Shown here piece by piece: positions 27,520-35,588 of a DNA stretch of 64,000 bases; the stretch's first letter is position 1; every line of letters starts with the position of its first letter. The position numbers and the translations under genes were made by a program. Where the stretch lies: NCBI GenBank assembly GCA_002686265.1, contig NZBA01000020.1:56823-120822 (forward strand), given 5' to 3'. Under the pieces are notes generated by a model. It was not told the origin of the DNA. It made no database searches and was given only the letters and a program-made list of their open reading frames with translations. The stretch comes from Planctomycetota bacterium. GTDB taxonomy: Bacteria; Planctomycetota; UBA1135; GCA-002686595.

Positions 27520-29025
27520 ATGCCCTCCGCGCGCCCCGACATCCTGTTCATCGTGCTCGACGCCGCTCGCGCGGAGGACTTCTCGGTCTACGGCTACGCG
27601 CGGCCCACGACGCCCAACCTCGAGCGCCTCGCGGACGGTTTCGCCCTCTACGACAGTTGCATTTCGACGGCGACTTGGACCCTGCCGAGCACGGCCGGCC
27701 TGTTCACCGGCACCTACCCCTCGACCCACCGCCTGGTCGTCGACGGCGACCGGCTGGCGGACGCCTACGCGAGCCTGCCCGAGCTCCTGGCGGACGAGGG
27801 TTACCGCACGGCCAAGGTGATGGGGGACGTGCCCTACGTTTCGGAGTTCAGCGGCATGGAGCGCGGGTTCGGCGCGAGCTTCGACGCCGTGCCGCCGGCG
27901 TGGAAGCGCGCGCTCTGGGCCCTGCATCCGTCCGCGCCGCATCCCTCCGAGAGCGCCACCGGCTTCGAGCGCATCGACCACGACCTCGACTTGGAGGCGG
28001 AGGCGCGCATGCACGAGCGCCGCCGCCTGCGCGCGCGACTGTCCTACTGGATGACCGGATGGCACGACGACGGGGCGGCGAGCTGCTTCGATCGCGTGCG
28101 CGAGATTTGGGCGGAGCCTGACGAGCGACCGCGCTTCGTCTACGCGCACCTGATGGAGACCCACGGCGAGTACCGCCCGCCGCATCGCTATCGCAAGCGC
28201 TTCGTTCCGCGCGAGCTGCGCGGGAGGAACTTCGCGGCCATCAACCAGCGCCCCAACCCGCACGCCGTGGGGCTCGTCGACATGAGCGAGGAGGACTTCG
28301 CGATCCTGCACGGGCTCTACGACGGTTGCATCGCGTACATGGACGAGCTGCTCGGTCGCCTGCTGGACGACCTGGAGCGGAGCCCGCGCTGGGACGAGAC
28401 CCTAGTCGTGATCACCGCCGACCACGGCGATTGCGTCGGGCGCCACGGTGTCCTGGGCCATCAATTCGTGTGTTACGACGAGCTCCTGCGCATCCCGTGG
28501 ATCGTCAAGTGGCCGGCGTCGGTCGGGATCACCGGGCGGCGCGGGGAGCTGATCCAGAACGCCGACCTGCTGCCGACCCTCTGCGCGCTGTTGGACGTCG
28601 AGCGGCCGGAGCAGTGCGAGACGATCGACATCCTCTCGGAGCGACGCGAGTTCGCCTACGCGGAGCTCTTGAAGCCTTTCGGCGTGACGGCCGTCAAGCA
28701 GGGCCTCCACGAGCGCGCCCCGCACCTCGATCGGGCCGTCCTGGCGGTGCGCTCGGCGACCCACAAGCGCATCGTCTACACCAACGACCAACCCGACGAG
28801 CTGTTCGACCTGCGCCGTGACCCGCGCGAGTCCCGCAACCTGATGGGGGAGTCGACCCTCGCCGACGCCGAGCACCTCGCCGCCCTCGAGCGGGCCGTGG
28901 AGGCTTGGCGCCCGCGCTTCGAGGACGCGGCGCGGGAGGTCGCCCAGCGCATCCACGCCGGCCAGGAGGCCGAGATGTCCGCCGACGTCGAGGCCAAGCT
29001 GAGGGCGTTGGGCTACCTCGACTGA
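27520..29025 (+). CDS. Sulfatase-family hydrolase with Thr at the nucleophile position
   Basis: A 501-aa alkaline-phosphatase-superfamily enzyme without a signal peptide. It begins RPDILFIVLDAARAEDFSVYGY, with Asp14 as metal ligand. The usual C/S-x-P-x-R of sulfatases is WTLPSTAGLFTG: Thr54 stands where formylglycine would be formed, so it is not a classical formylglycine sulfatase. Thr is the nucleophile in related phosphotransferases and phosphodiesterases. The C-terminal metal site VVITADHGDCVG...LGHQ is intact. It probably cleaves a sulfate or phosphate ester in the cytoplasm; substrate unknown. No good ribosome site is visible before ATG. Confidence 0.85.
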   Translation: MPSARPDILFIVLDAARAEDFSVYGYARPTTPNLERLADGFALYDSCISTATWTLPSTAGLFTGTYPSTHRLVVDGDRLADAYASLPELLADEGYRTAKVMGDVPYVSEFSGMERGFGASFDAVPPAWKRALWALHPSAPHPSESATGFERIDHDLDLEAEARMHERRRLRARLSYWMTGWHDDGAASCFDRVREIWAEPDERPRFVYAHLMETHGEYRPPHRYRKRFVPRELRGRNFAAINQRPNPHAVGLVDMSEEDFAILHGLYDGCIAYMDELLGRLLDDLERSPRWDETLVVITADHGDCVGRHGVLGHQFVCYDELLRIPWIVKWPASVGITGRRGELIQNADLLPTLCALLDVERPEQCETIDILSERREFAYAELLKPFGVTAVKQGLHERAPHLDRAVLAVRSATHKRIVYTNDQPDELFDLRRDPRESRNLMGESTLADAEHLAALERAVEAWRPRFEDAAREVAQRIHAGQEAEMSADVEAKLRALGYLD

Positions 29026-29046
29026 GCCCCTGCCGGTCGTGCTCGC

Positions 29047-29409
29047 TCACTCACCCGCCCAGCGCAGACTCTCGTCCCGCTCGACGCGCTTGCGCCCGCG
29101 CACGCGCTCGAGAGTCACGGCCAGGGTTCGCTCGTCGCCCGGTTCCAGCTCGATCGTGCGCGTGCTCGGAATGTGCCCGGGCGCATCGATCGTCAGGTTC
29201 CAGACTCCGGCGTCGAGGGTCGTGACCTCCCCTTCGCCGGTGGGCAGCGGGCGGGGTTCCTCGGTCTCGCCCGCACCGGCCGCCAGGGCGCTGGCCGCCG
29301 GCGCTGGGAGCTCCCTGCCGCCCGCGGAGCTCGTCACACGCAGGGCCAGGGTGGGCGGAGCGACGGACGCGCGGTCCGCGAGCGCGGAGGCCGCGCCCGA
29401 CTCGTTTCT
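29047..29409 (-). pseudogene. 5'-truncated surface-protein remnant (PEGA/carboxypeptidase-regulatory-like)
   Basis: Coding-like sequence runs in one frame from just after an in-frame TAG (29410-29412) to a stop at 29047, about 120 residues. It contains APPTLALRVTSSAGGRELP and TTLDAGVWNLTIDAPGHIPS...IELEPGDERTLAVTLER, a PEGA-like or carboxypeptidase-regulatory-like beta domain. No signal peptide or convincing start exists; a GTG at 29337 could start a 96-aa product, but conserved-looking sequence continues upstream of it. Its upstream end abuts the 5'-truncated remnant on the opposite strand. It looks like the 3' end of a larger surface-protein gene left by a rearrangement. Confidence 0.55.
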
Positions 29410-29847
29410 CTACCGGAGGGGCGGACCTTCCCAACCTTCCTCCGCGAGGAGGCCGGTCTCAGCATCGCGCACTTCGACAGGAAGGGCGCCCTCGAACCGC
29501 TCCTCGTCCCTCCCGGGCGCTACACGCTCTGCTACGGCTCGTACGGGACACGGCGCACCCGCGGGCGCGCGGTCATTCGAGACGGCGCCGGTACGGTCCG
29601 TTGCGCGCGTCCGGGGACCCACCGCATCTCTCTGCTCGCCAAGCCCGGCGAGTACAGCGCGCAGGAGATGCTGGAGGTCGGCGAGGACGAGTCCATCGTC
29701 GTGCGAATCACCACACCGCCGCTCCCCGAGCGCTCGGGCGCGCGCCGCAACGACCCGAAGACGCCCAATGAGGGCCCCCTGACCGTCAAGATCGAGCGCG
29801 AGGGCTTCCCGTCAGAGCGCCAGGCGCCGGGCATCTACTGGCTCTGA
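29404..29847 (+). pseudogene. 5'-truncated gene remnant, head-to-head with the previous remnant
   Basis: From about 29404 the plus strand shows good coding character to the TGA at 29847: GRTFPTFLREEAGLSIAHFD, LLVPPGRYTLCYGSYG, RISLLAKPGEYSAQEML and DESIVVRITTPPLPERSG. The beta-rich pattern with PPGRYTL is typical of the second half of carboxypeptidase-regulatory-like surface proteins. Upstream in the same frame lies only the antisense of the neighbouring remnant, so the original N-terminus and start are missing. The frame ends 22 bases before the stop of the convergent M64 peptidase gene. Confidence 0.5.
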
Positions 29848-29869
29848 GTGGCGGCTTTGGCCGCGGGTG

Positions 29870-31270
29870 TCACCTCGCCTCGGGCACCACGACCCACCAG
29901 GCTCGCTGCGAGACGAGCAGGTCGTCGGGATCCTCGAGGACCCAAGGAGTGCGCTCACCGCGCAGGAGCGTCCTGTCCCGGGCGCGGCAGAGGACTCGGT
30001 AGCGTCCCGACTCCAAGTCCCCGCGCTCGAGCCGAAAACGGTGCCGCCCCGAGCGCTGGCCGCGGCTGGTGGCTGCCGGATCGAGCGGGATCATCGCCAG
30101 CGGCCCGCGCCCGCGCCGGTCGGTGTGACGGTTGCGGTAGCGCTGGAGACGCTCCTCGGGCTCCATGGGCGCCCCGCGCTCGGGAATGACCCACCAGCGC
30201 ACTTCGAGACGGTGGTTCTCCGGTCGCATCACCTCAACCTCGAACTCGAGCGGATCGTCGAGCACCAATTGCACGGCGTGGCGGCGCGGGTGGGGGAGCG
30301 GCGAGCAGGACTCGATCGGATCGACGATGGAGTAGATGCGGAGCACGAGCGCCTCGCGGCAGGGCGGGCAGAAGAACTCGCCGCTCTCCATCACGCAGCC
30401 GCCCGAGGTCGGCTTCCAGGCGCCGCGCACCTGCCCGCTCGCTCCCTCGTACACGCCGATGCCCCGCACACCGGCCTTGATCCAGTGCGCCCAGGGAACC
30501 TCCTCGGGATCGTCGGTGTCGGAGACGTTGACGCGGCGGGAGACACCGCCGCGCTCGTGGGTCTTGGTGGCGTACTCGTCACCGAGCTCAGCGAAGGCGT
30601 GACCCCACTCGTGGATCGTCGTCTTGGCGTTGCGCCCGCCGATCGTGGCGAAGCCGCCGCCGCCGGTGCCCAGCACGCCCTGCTTGACGAAGACGATCGC
30701 CAGGGAATCGTGCTCGCCCCACTCATCGAGCATGGCGCGTACGCGCTCGGCGCTCACTCCGACGTGGCCGGCATAGGTTCCGAGGGTGCGCCCGTCGAGG
30801 GCGGTGTCGTACTCGCGTCCGAAGCCGTCGACGCCGTTGTCGGCGCTCACGAGCGCCAGACGCCGGAAGTTGAAGTAGGTGTAGTACTCGCGCAGCGTAG
30901 CCTGACGCTCGAACAGCGGCGGAATGTCCTCGGCCAGCTTGTCGAAGCCTCTCATCTCCCGCAGCTGGTAACCGTCGCCCATCAGGGCCACGTCAACGCG
31001 GTTCTCCCCAGGGCCGTTTTCCACGATCGCCGCCGAGCCGAGGTAGGCGCTCGATTGAGAGCGCCGGGCCGCGGTGCGGCCCTCGGGCGTGTCGGGGTGA
31101 TCGCGCGCCAATCGCCCGTAGAGGGTCGCCGCATCCGCGTAGTGACCCTCGCCGGCGCGAGCCTCGGCTCGCTCCAGCAGGGTGGCCTGCGGCGTGGGGT
31201 CTGAGAGCGGCTGGGGGCCTTGAGCGCAGCTCAGGATCAGCCAGATCAGCGGCGGGAAGCAACTCGCCAT
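29870..31270 (-). CDS. IgA peptidase M64-family zinc metallopeptidase, probable lipoprotein
   Basis: A 466-aa protein. The start at 31270 gives a short hydrophobic N-terminus ending in LILSC (Cys15), a possible lipobox; the frame is open further upstream, but that sequence is not export-like. A short helical region (about 28-75) resembles tetratricopeptide repeats. The peptidase domain follows with VALMGDGYQLREM and the zinc site HEWGHAFAELGDEY (His220, Glu221, His224, Asp231), as in M64 peptidases. A second beta domain ends the protein. It probably degrades proteins outside the cytoplasm; the specific substrate is unknown. Confidence 0.88.
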   Translation of the reverse strand: MASCFPPLIWLILSCAQGPQPLSDPTPQATLLERAEARAGEGHYADAATLYGRLARDHPDTPEGRTAARRSQSSAYLGSAAIVENGPGENRVDVALMGDGYQLREMRGFDKLAEDIPPLFERQATLREYYTYFNFRRLALVSADNGVDGFGREYDTALDGRTLGTYAGHVGVSAERVRAMLDEWGEHDSLAIVFVKQGVLGTGGGGFATIGGRNAKTTIHEWGHAFAELGDEYATKTHERGGVSRRVNVSDTDDPEEVPWAHWIKAGVRGIGVYEGASGQVRGAWKPTSGGCVMESGEFFCPPCREALVLRIYSIVDPIESCSPLPHPRRHAVQLVLDDPLEFEVEVMRPENHRLEVRWWVIPERGAPMEPEERLQRYRNRHTDRRGRGPLAMIPLDPAATSRGQRSGRHRFRLERGDLESGRYRVLCRARDRTLLRGERTPWVLEDPDDLLVSQRAWWVVVPEAR

Positions 31271-31513
31271 CGCCCCAGTCTGCCGTTGGCGGCGCGCCGC
31301 CGCCGCCGTCTTCCCGTTTTGTCCCTGCCCCCGGCCGTGGGGGCCCGTTTGGGGCGCTCCAGAAAGCGACATCCTGGAATATGGGTGGTTCGTTGGCGCG
31401 GATCTCAAACGCGGGGTACGGTTGTTTCTCGCCTTCTCTGGACCAATGGCAAGGGTTCTGGGGTGAGGGAGGACTCTCGCGAGCCCATTTCACACCGCAC
31501 CAAGGGGCTGACC

Positions 31514-33217
31514 ATGAAAGCCAACTTCCTGTCTTTTCTGCTCTCCGCGATGATCCTGGTCCTGCTCGTGGCGGGCGCGTCCGCCCAGCAGAATCTGCAC
31601 GAATTCCACGGCGAGGCTGCCGGCGACCGTTTCGGATGGGCGCTCGCCTGTGCCGGCGACACCGACGGCGACGGGATCGCCGACTGGCTCTTCGGCTCGC
31701 CCTTCAGCGACGAGAACGGAACCAGCTCCGGCAGCGCGAGGCTGGTCAGTGGTGCGACGGGGGCGACCCGCTACACGCTTCACGGCGCCGCCGCCCTGGA
31801 CCTGTTCGGCTACAGCCTGGCCTGTGCCGGTGATGTCGATGGGGACGGGTTTTCCGATCTCGTGATCGGGGCCTACGGCAACGACGACTTCGCGACCGAA
31901 GCCGGCACAGCCTACGTGTTCTCGGGGATCGACGGGACGCTCCTGCACGCGCTCTCCGGCGGCGAGGCCTTCGAGAACGGCGGCATCTCGGTCGCGGGCG
32001 CGGGGGACGTGGATGGCGACGGCCTGGACGACGTGCTCGTCGGCGCTTGGGGCTCGGACTTGGCGGGCCCCAACGCCGGCGCCGCGCGCGTGTTCTCCGG
32101 AGCCGACGGCAGCCTCCTGCGCCTGTTGCTCGGCGAGGCCGAGCTCGACCTGTTCGGGACGGCCGTCTGCGGACTCGGCGACATCGACGGTGACGGGCGC
32201 GCCGACCTTGCCGTGGGTGCGAAGTGGAACGACGTCAACGGCTCCGGCGCAGGCAGCGTCGAGGTGTTCTCCGGAGCGGACGGAGCGCCCCTGTTCACCC
32301 TGCGCGGCGCGGCCTCCGGCGACGGCTTCGGTTCCTCGGTCGCCTGTGCCGGAGACGTGGACGGTGACGGAGTGAATGACCTGATCGTGGGGGCGCCCGG
32401 AGCGGACGTCAGCGGCACGAACGCCGGAAGCGCGACCGTGTACTCGGGCGTGGACGGCTCCTCGCTGTTCCAGTTCGAGGGTCCGGCTGCGGGCGACGGC
32501 TTTGGCGTCAGCGTCGCCGGTGCGGGCGACATGGACGGCGATGGACGGGCCGACGTGATCGTCGGGGCCCACGGAAACGACGCGAACGGTTCGGGCGCGG
32601 GTTGCGCGCGCGTGTTCTCCGGTGCCGACGGCAGCCTGATCAGCGAGGTGCTCGGCGACGCCTCGGGCGACCGGTTGGGTTTCAGCGTCGACGGCGGCGG
32701 GGACATCGACGGCGACGGACGCGCCGAGGTGCTCGTCAGCGCCTACGGCTGCTCCGCGCAGACCGCGATGTCGGGCGAAGCGCGGGTCTGGTCCTTCTCC
32801 GAGCCGACCGCCTGCCCCGCGCCGGTGAGCTACTGCGCGACGAACTCCCACTCCGGCGGGAGCGCAGCGAACCTGGGTTGGACGGGCAGCGCGAGCGTGC
32901 GCGCCAACGACCTCGAGCTCCTCTGCACCGGCGCCGTCCCCGGGCAATCGGTGATGTTCTTCTACGGCGCGGGCCAGACCGAACAGCCCTTCGGCGACGG
33001 CTTCCTGTGCGTCACAGGACCGATCTTCCGCCTGTCCGTCGGGAGCGCGGACGTCTCGGGCGGCGCGACCCACGCCCTGGACATCGGCTCCCCTTCCGAC
33101 CCCGCCGGCCAGATCACTCTCGGCAGCACCTGGTTCTTCCAGGTCTGGTACCGCGATCCCGGCGGTCCCTCGGGCTTCAATCTGACCGACGCCCTCGAAG
33201 CGACCTTCTGCCAGTGA
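31514..33217 (+). CDS. Secreted FG-GAP/integrin-like repeat protein with conserved C-terminal module
   Basis: A 567-aa protein with AGGGG upstream of ATG and a signal peptide ending AGASAQQ. Seven FG-GAP units each carry the calcium loop (for example DTDGDGIADW, DVDGDGFSDL, DIDGDGRADL, DMDGDGRADV, DIDGDGRAEV), so a seven-bladed propeller is expected. From about residue 430 the C-terminal module follows: CPAPVSYC, MFFYG, PFGDGFLCVTG and WYRDPGGPSGFNLTDALEA ending FCQ. Except for the number of repeats it is laid out like the 8801-10348 protein. The 243-base upstream gap shows no convincing promoter. Surface function unknown. Confidence 0.87.
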   Translation: MKANFLSFLLSAMILVLLVAGASAQQNLHEFHGEAAGDRFGWALACAGDTDGDGIADWLFGSPFSDENGTSSGSARLVSGATGATRYTLHGAAALDLFGYSLACAGDVDGDGFSDLVIGAYGNDDFATEAGTAYVFSGIDGTLLHALSGGEAFENGGISVAGAGDVDGDGLDDVLVGAWGSDLAGPNAGAARVFSGADGSLLRLLLGEAELDLFGTAVCGLGDIDGDGRADLAVGAKWNDVNGSGAGSVEVFSGADGAPLFTLRGAASGDGFGSSVACAGDVDGDGVNDLIVGAPGADVSGTNAGSATVYSGVDGSSLFQFEGPAAGDGFGVSVAGAGDMDGDGRADVIVGAHGNDANGSGAGCARVFSGADGSLISEVLGDASGDRLGFSVDGGGDIDGDGRAEVLVSAYGCSAQTAMSGEARVWSFSEPTACPAPVSYCATNSHSGGSAANLGWTGSASVRANDLELLCTGAVPGQSVMFFYGAGQTEQPFGDGFLCVTGPIFRLSVGSADVSGGATHALDIGSPSDPAGQITLGSTWFFQVWYRDPGGPSGFNLTDALEATFCQ

Positions 33218-33220
33218 GCG

Positions 33221-33249
33221 CCCCGGGCCCCCTCGGTGCGGGCCCGGGG
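33221..33249. terminator. Bidirectional stem-loop terminator between FG-GAP gene and dapA
   Basis: CCCCGGGCCC and GGGCCCGGGG form a perfect 10-base stem with a 9-base loop between two convergent stop codons. No T-run follows. Confidence 0.65.
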
Positions 33250-33261
33250 AGCTTGCCGCAG

Positions 33262-34161
33262 TCAGGAGACCGGGGTCGGTTGAGCGGCGCCGCAGCGCGC
33301 CAGAGTCTCGTGCAGCCGCAGGCGGCTGGATTCCTCGAGCGGTGCGAGGGGCGAACGCACCTCGGCGCGGCAGCGGCCGACGTGCGCGAGGGCGGCCTTG
33401 ACGGGTACCGGGTTGACCTCGATGTAGAGGTCGCGCGCCAGGGGAGCGAGGATGCTCTCGAGCTCGGCGGCGCGCTCGGGGTCGCCGTCGGGGCGCGCAA
33501 CGCGCACCAGCTCGGCTACGGCGTCGGGGGCGAGGTTTCCCACGACGTTCACGGCGCCCACCGCCCCCGCGGCGGCGAAGGGGGCGATGCAGGAGTCCTC
33601 CCCGCACAGTACGGCGATGCACCCGCACGCCTGGAGTTCCTCGATACGCGCCGCCGAGGTGCTCGACTCCTTGATGGCGACGATGTTCTCGTGGTGGGTG
33701 GCGAGCTCGGCGACGACCTCCGGTTCGAGGTCCAGACCCGTCCGCGAGGGCACGTTGTAGAGCACGACCGCCGTATCCGTGGCATCGGCGATCTGTGAGA
33801 AATGGCCGATCAGGCCCTGGCGGCTGGGGCGGTTGTAGTACGGCGTGACCACCAGGACCGCGTCCGCGCCCTCGGCGGCGGCGAAGCGCGCCAGGTCGAC
33901 CGACGAGCGCGTGCAATTGCTGCCGACCCCCGCCACTACCGGCAGGCGGCCGGCGGCGTGGTCCACGGCGGAGTGGATCACACTGCGCTGCTCGTAGTCG
34001 TTGAGCGTCGGGGCCTCGCCCGTCGTCCCCGCCACCACCAGCCCGTCGGTTGCATGTTCGACGTGAAAGTCGATCAGCTCCTCGAAGGACTCGAGGTCGA
34101 GGTGCCCGTCGCGGAAGGGCGTCGGGAGCGCGACGAAGCTACCCTGGAACTGTCCGTACAT
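33262..34161 (-). CDS. dapA: 4-hydroxy-tetrahydrodipicolinate synthase
   Basis: A 299-aa (beta/alpha)8 aldolase condensing pyruvate with aspartate semialdehyde in the lysine and diaminopimelate pathway. Key residues are present: TTGE (Thr46-Thr47), YYNRPSRQG, Tyr135 in LYNVPSRTG (with Arg140) and the Schiff-base Lys164 in VAIKESS. AGGGAG is 7 bases before ATG. It is followed upstream on the same strand by pdxJ, with a 22-base gap, so the two are co-transcribed. Confidence 0.95.
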   Translation of the reverse strand: MYGQFQGSFVALPTPFRDGHLDLESFEELIDFHVEHATDGLVVAGTTGEAPTLNDYEQRSVIHSAVDHAAGRLPVVAGVGSNCTRSSVDLARFAAAEGADAVLVVTPYYNRPSRQGLIGHFSQIADATDTAVVLYNVPSRTGLDLEPEVVAELATHHENIVAIKESSTSAARIEELQACGCIAVLCGEDSCIAPFAAAGAVGAVNVVGNLAPDAVAELVRVARPDGDPERAAELESILAPLARDLYIEVNPVPVKAALAHVGRCRAEVRSPLAPLEESSRLRLHETLARCGAAQPTPVS

Positions 34162-34183
34162 GGCTCAGGCTCCCTTCGTTGGT

Positions 34184-34900
34184 TCAGGCTTCGCGGATGA
34201 GGGCGATCATGCGACCCACCGCCTGGTCCACGCCCGTGGTCAGCGCCTCGGCGACGATGGCGAATCCGATGTTCAGCTCCTCGAGGTAGGGCAGACCGAC
34301 GACCGGCGTCGTGTTCTCGTAGTCGAGGCCGTGCCCGGCGTTGACCCGCAGGCCGATCGCGTGGGCGTGTTCGGCGGCCGTGATCAGCCGCTCGAGCTCG
34401 CGCGCGCGCTGGGCGCCGCCGGCATTGGCGTAGGGTCCGGTGTGGAGCTCTACGAAGGCCGCGCCGGCCTCGGCGGCCGCATCGAGCTGGTGCGGATCGG
34501 GATCGATGAAGAGGCTGACCTCGCCTCCGCGTTCGGCGAGGGCGGGGATCACCTCCCGTAGGCGCGCGAGCTCGCGTCCCGCGTCGAGGCCGCCCTCGGT
34601 CGTGACCTCCTCGCGGCTCTCGGGGACGAGACAGTAGGCCTCGGCATTGACCTCGAGTCCGACGGTCACGATCTCCGGCGTCAGGCACATCTCGAAGTTC
34701 AGCCGCGTGCCGATGCGCTCGCGCAGGCGCATGACGTCGTCGTCTTGGATGTGGCGCCGGTCCACCCGAAGGTGACAGGTGATTCCCTCGGCCCCGGCCG
34801 CCTCGGCGCGCAGGGCCCAGGCAACCGGGTCGGGGAACGCCTCGCGGCGCGCTTGGCGCACCGTGGCGACGTGATCGATGTTGACGTGGAGTCTCGGCAT
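34184..34900 (-). CDS. pdxJ: Pyridoxine 5'-phosphate synthase
   Basis: A 238-aa TIM-barrel enzyme condensing 1-deoxy-xylulose 5-phosphate with 3-amino-2-oxopropyl phosphate to give pyridoxine phosphate. The start at 34900 gives the canonical PRLHVNIDHVATVRQARR; an upstream in-frame start has no family support. Other signatures are GAEGITCHLRVDRRHIQDDD, NFEMCLT, VSLFIDPD, VELHTGPYA and VNAGHGLDY. Cotranscribed with dapA. Confidence 0.96.
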   Translation of the reverse strand: MPRLHVNIDHVATVRQARREAFPDPVAWALRAEAAGAEGITCHLRVDRRHIQDDDVMRLRERIGTRLNFEMCLTPEIVTVGLEVNAEAYCLVPESREEVTTEGGLDAGRELARLREVIPALAERGGEVSLFIDPDPHQLDAAAEAGAAFVELHTGPYANAGGAQRARELERLITAAEHAHAIGLRVNAGHGLDYENTTPVVGLPYLEELNIGFAIVAEALTTGVDQAVGRMIALIREA

Positions 34901-35003
34901 TTCCCTCGCACGGGCGAGAGTAGCGCAGCGGAGAGGCCGTTCCAACCTCCGCGGACCCTCTCCTCATGGCGGCCACGGGCTGCGGGGAGACTACACTGGG
35001 CCC

Positions 35004-35588
35004 GTGCGGATCATCGCGGGAACGCTCCGCGGGCGACGGTTCTCGGCGCCCGCAGGAAAGGGCACGCGCCCGATGCTCGATCGGGTGCGCGAGGCCCTCT
35101 TCTCGACCCTCGGCGAGCGCGTGGTCGGTGCGAGCGTGCTGGACCTGTGCGCGGGCACCGGCAGCCTGGGCATGGAGGCCCTCAGCCGTGGTGCCGAGCG
35201 GGCGCACATGGTCGAGCGCGATGCGCGCGTCCTGGGCGTCCTGGAGACCAACCTGGAGCAGCTCGGCCTGAGCGAGGCGGCCTCCGTCCGTCGCTCCGAC
35301 GCTCTGGCGCCCTCGAGCTGGCGCCCGTCGGGGCTGGAGGAAGCCTGGGCGGACCTGGTCTTCTTCGATCCGCCCTACCCCTGGCTGCGCGGCGCGCGGC
35401 GGCCGCGGGTGGTAGCGGCGGTCGAGGCCCTCTGCCGCGGGGAGCTGGCGCCCGGCGGCTTGTTGGTGCTGCACGCACCCGCCGGCGAGCTGGACGCCTC
35501 CGAGCTCTCCACCGCGGGGGTGGGCCGCGAGCGGACCTACGGCCGCTCGAGCCTGTGGCTCCTGGGAGCCCGGGAGGAGAGCGCGTGA
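35004..35588 (+). CDS. rsmD: 16S rRNA (guanine966-N2)-methyltransferase
   Basis: A 194-aa protein starting at GTG (VRIIAGTLRGRRF), the standard RsmD opening. SAM-binding motif I is VLDLCAGTGSLGMEAL, and the N2-methyltransferase catalytic motif is FFDPPYPWL. It methylates the assembled 30S precursor. The last 4 bases overlap the start of nagA (GTGA), indicating translational coupling. Confidence 0.93.
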   Translation: MRIIAGTLRGRRFSAPAGKGTRPMLDRVREALFSTLGERVVGASVLDLCAGTGSLGMEALSRGAERAHMVERDARVLGVLETNLEQLGLSEAASVRRSDALAPSSWRPSGLEEAWADLVFFDPPYPWLRGARRPRVVAAVEALCRGELAPGGLLVLHAPAGELDASELSTAGVGRERTYGRSSLWLLGAREESA

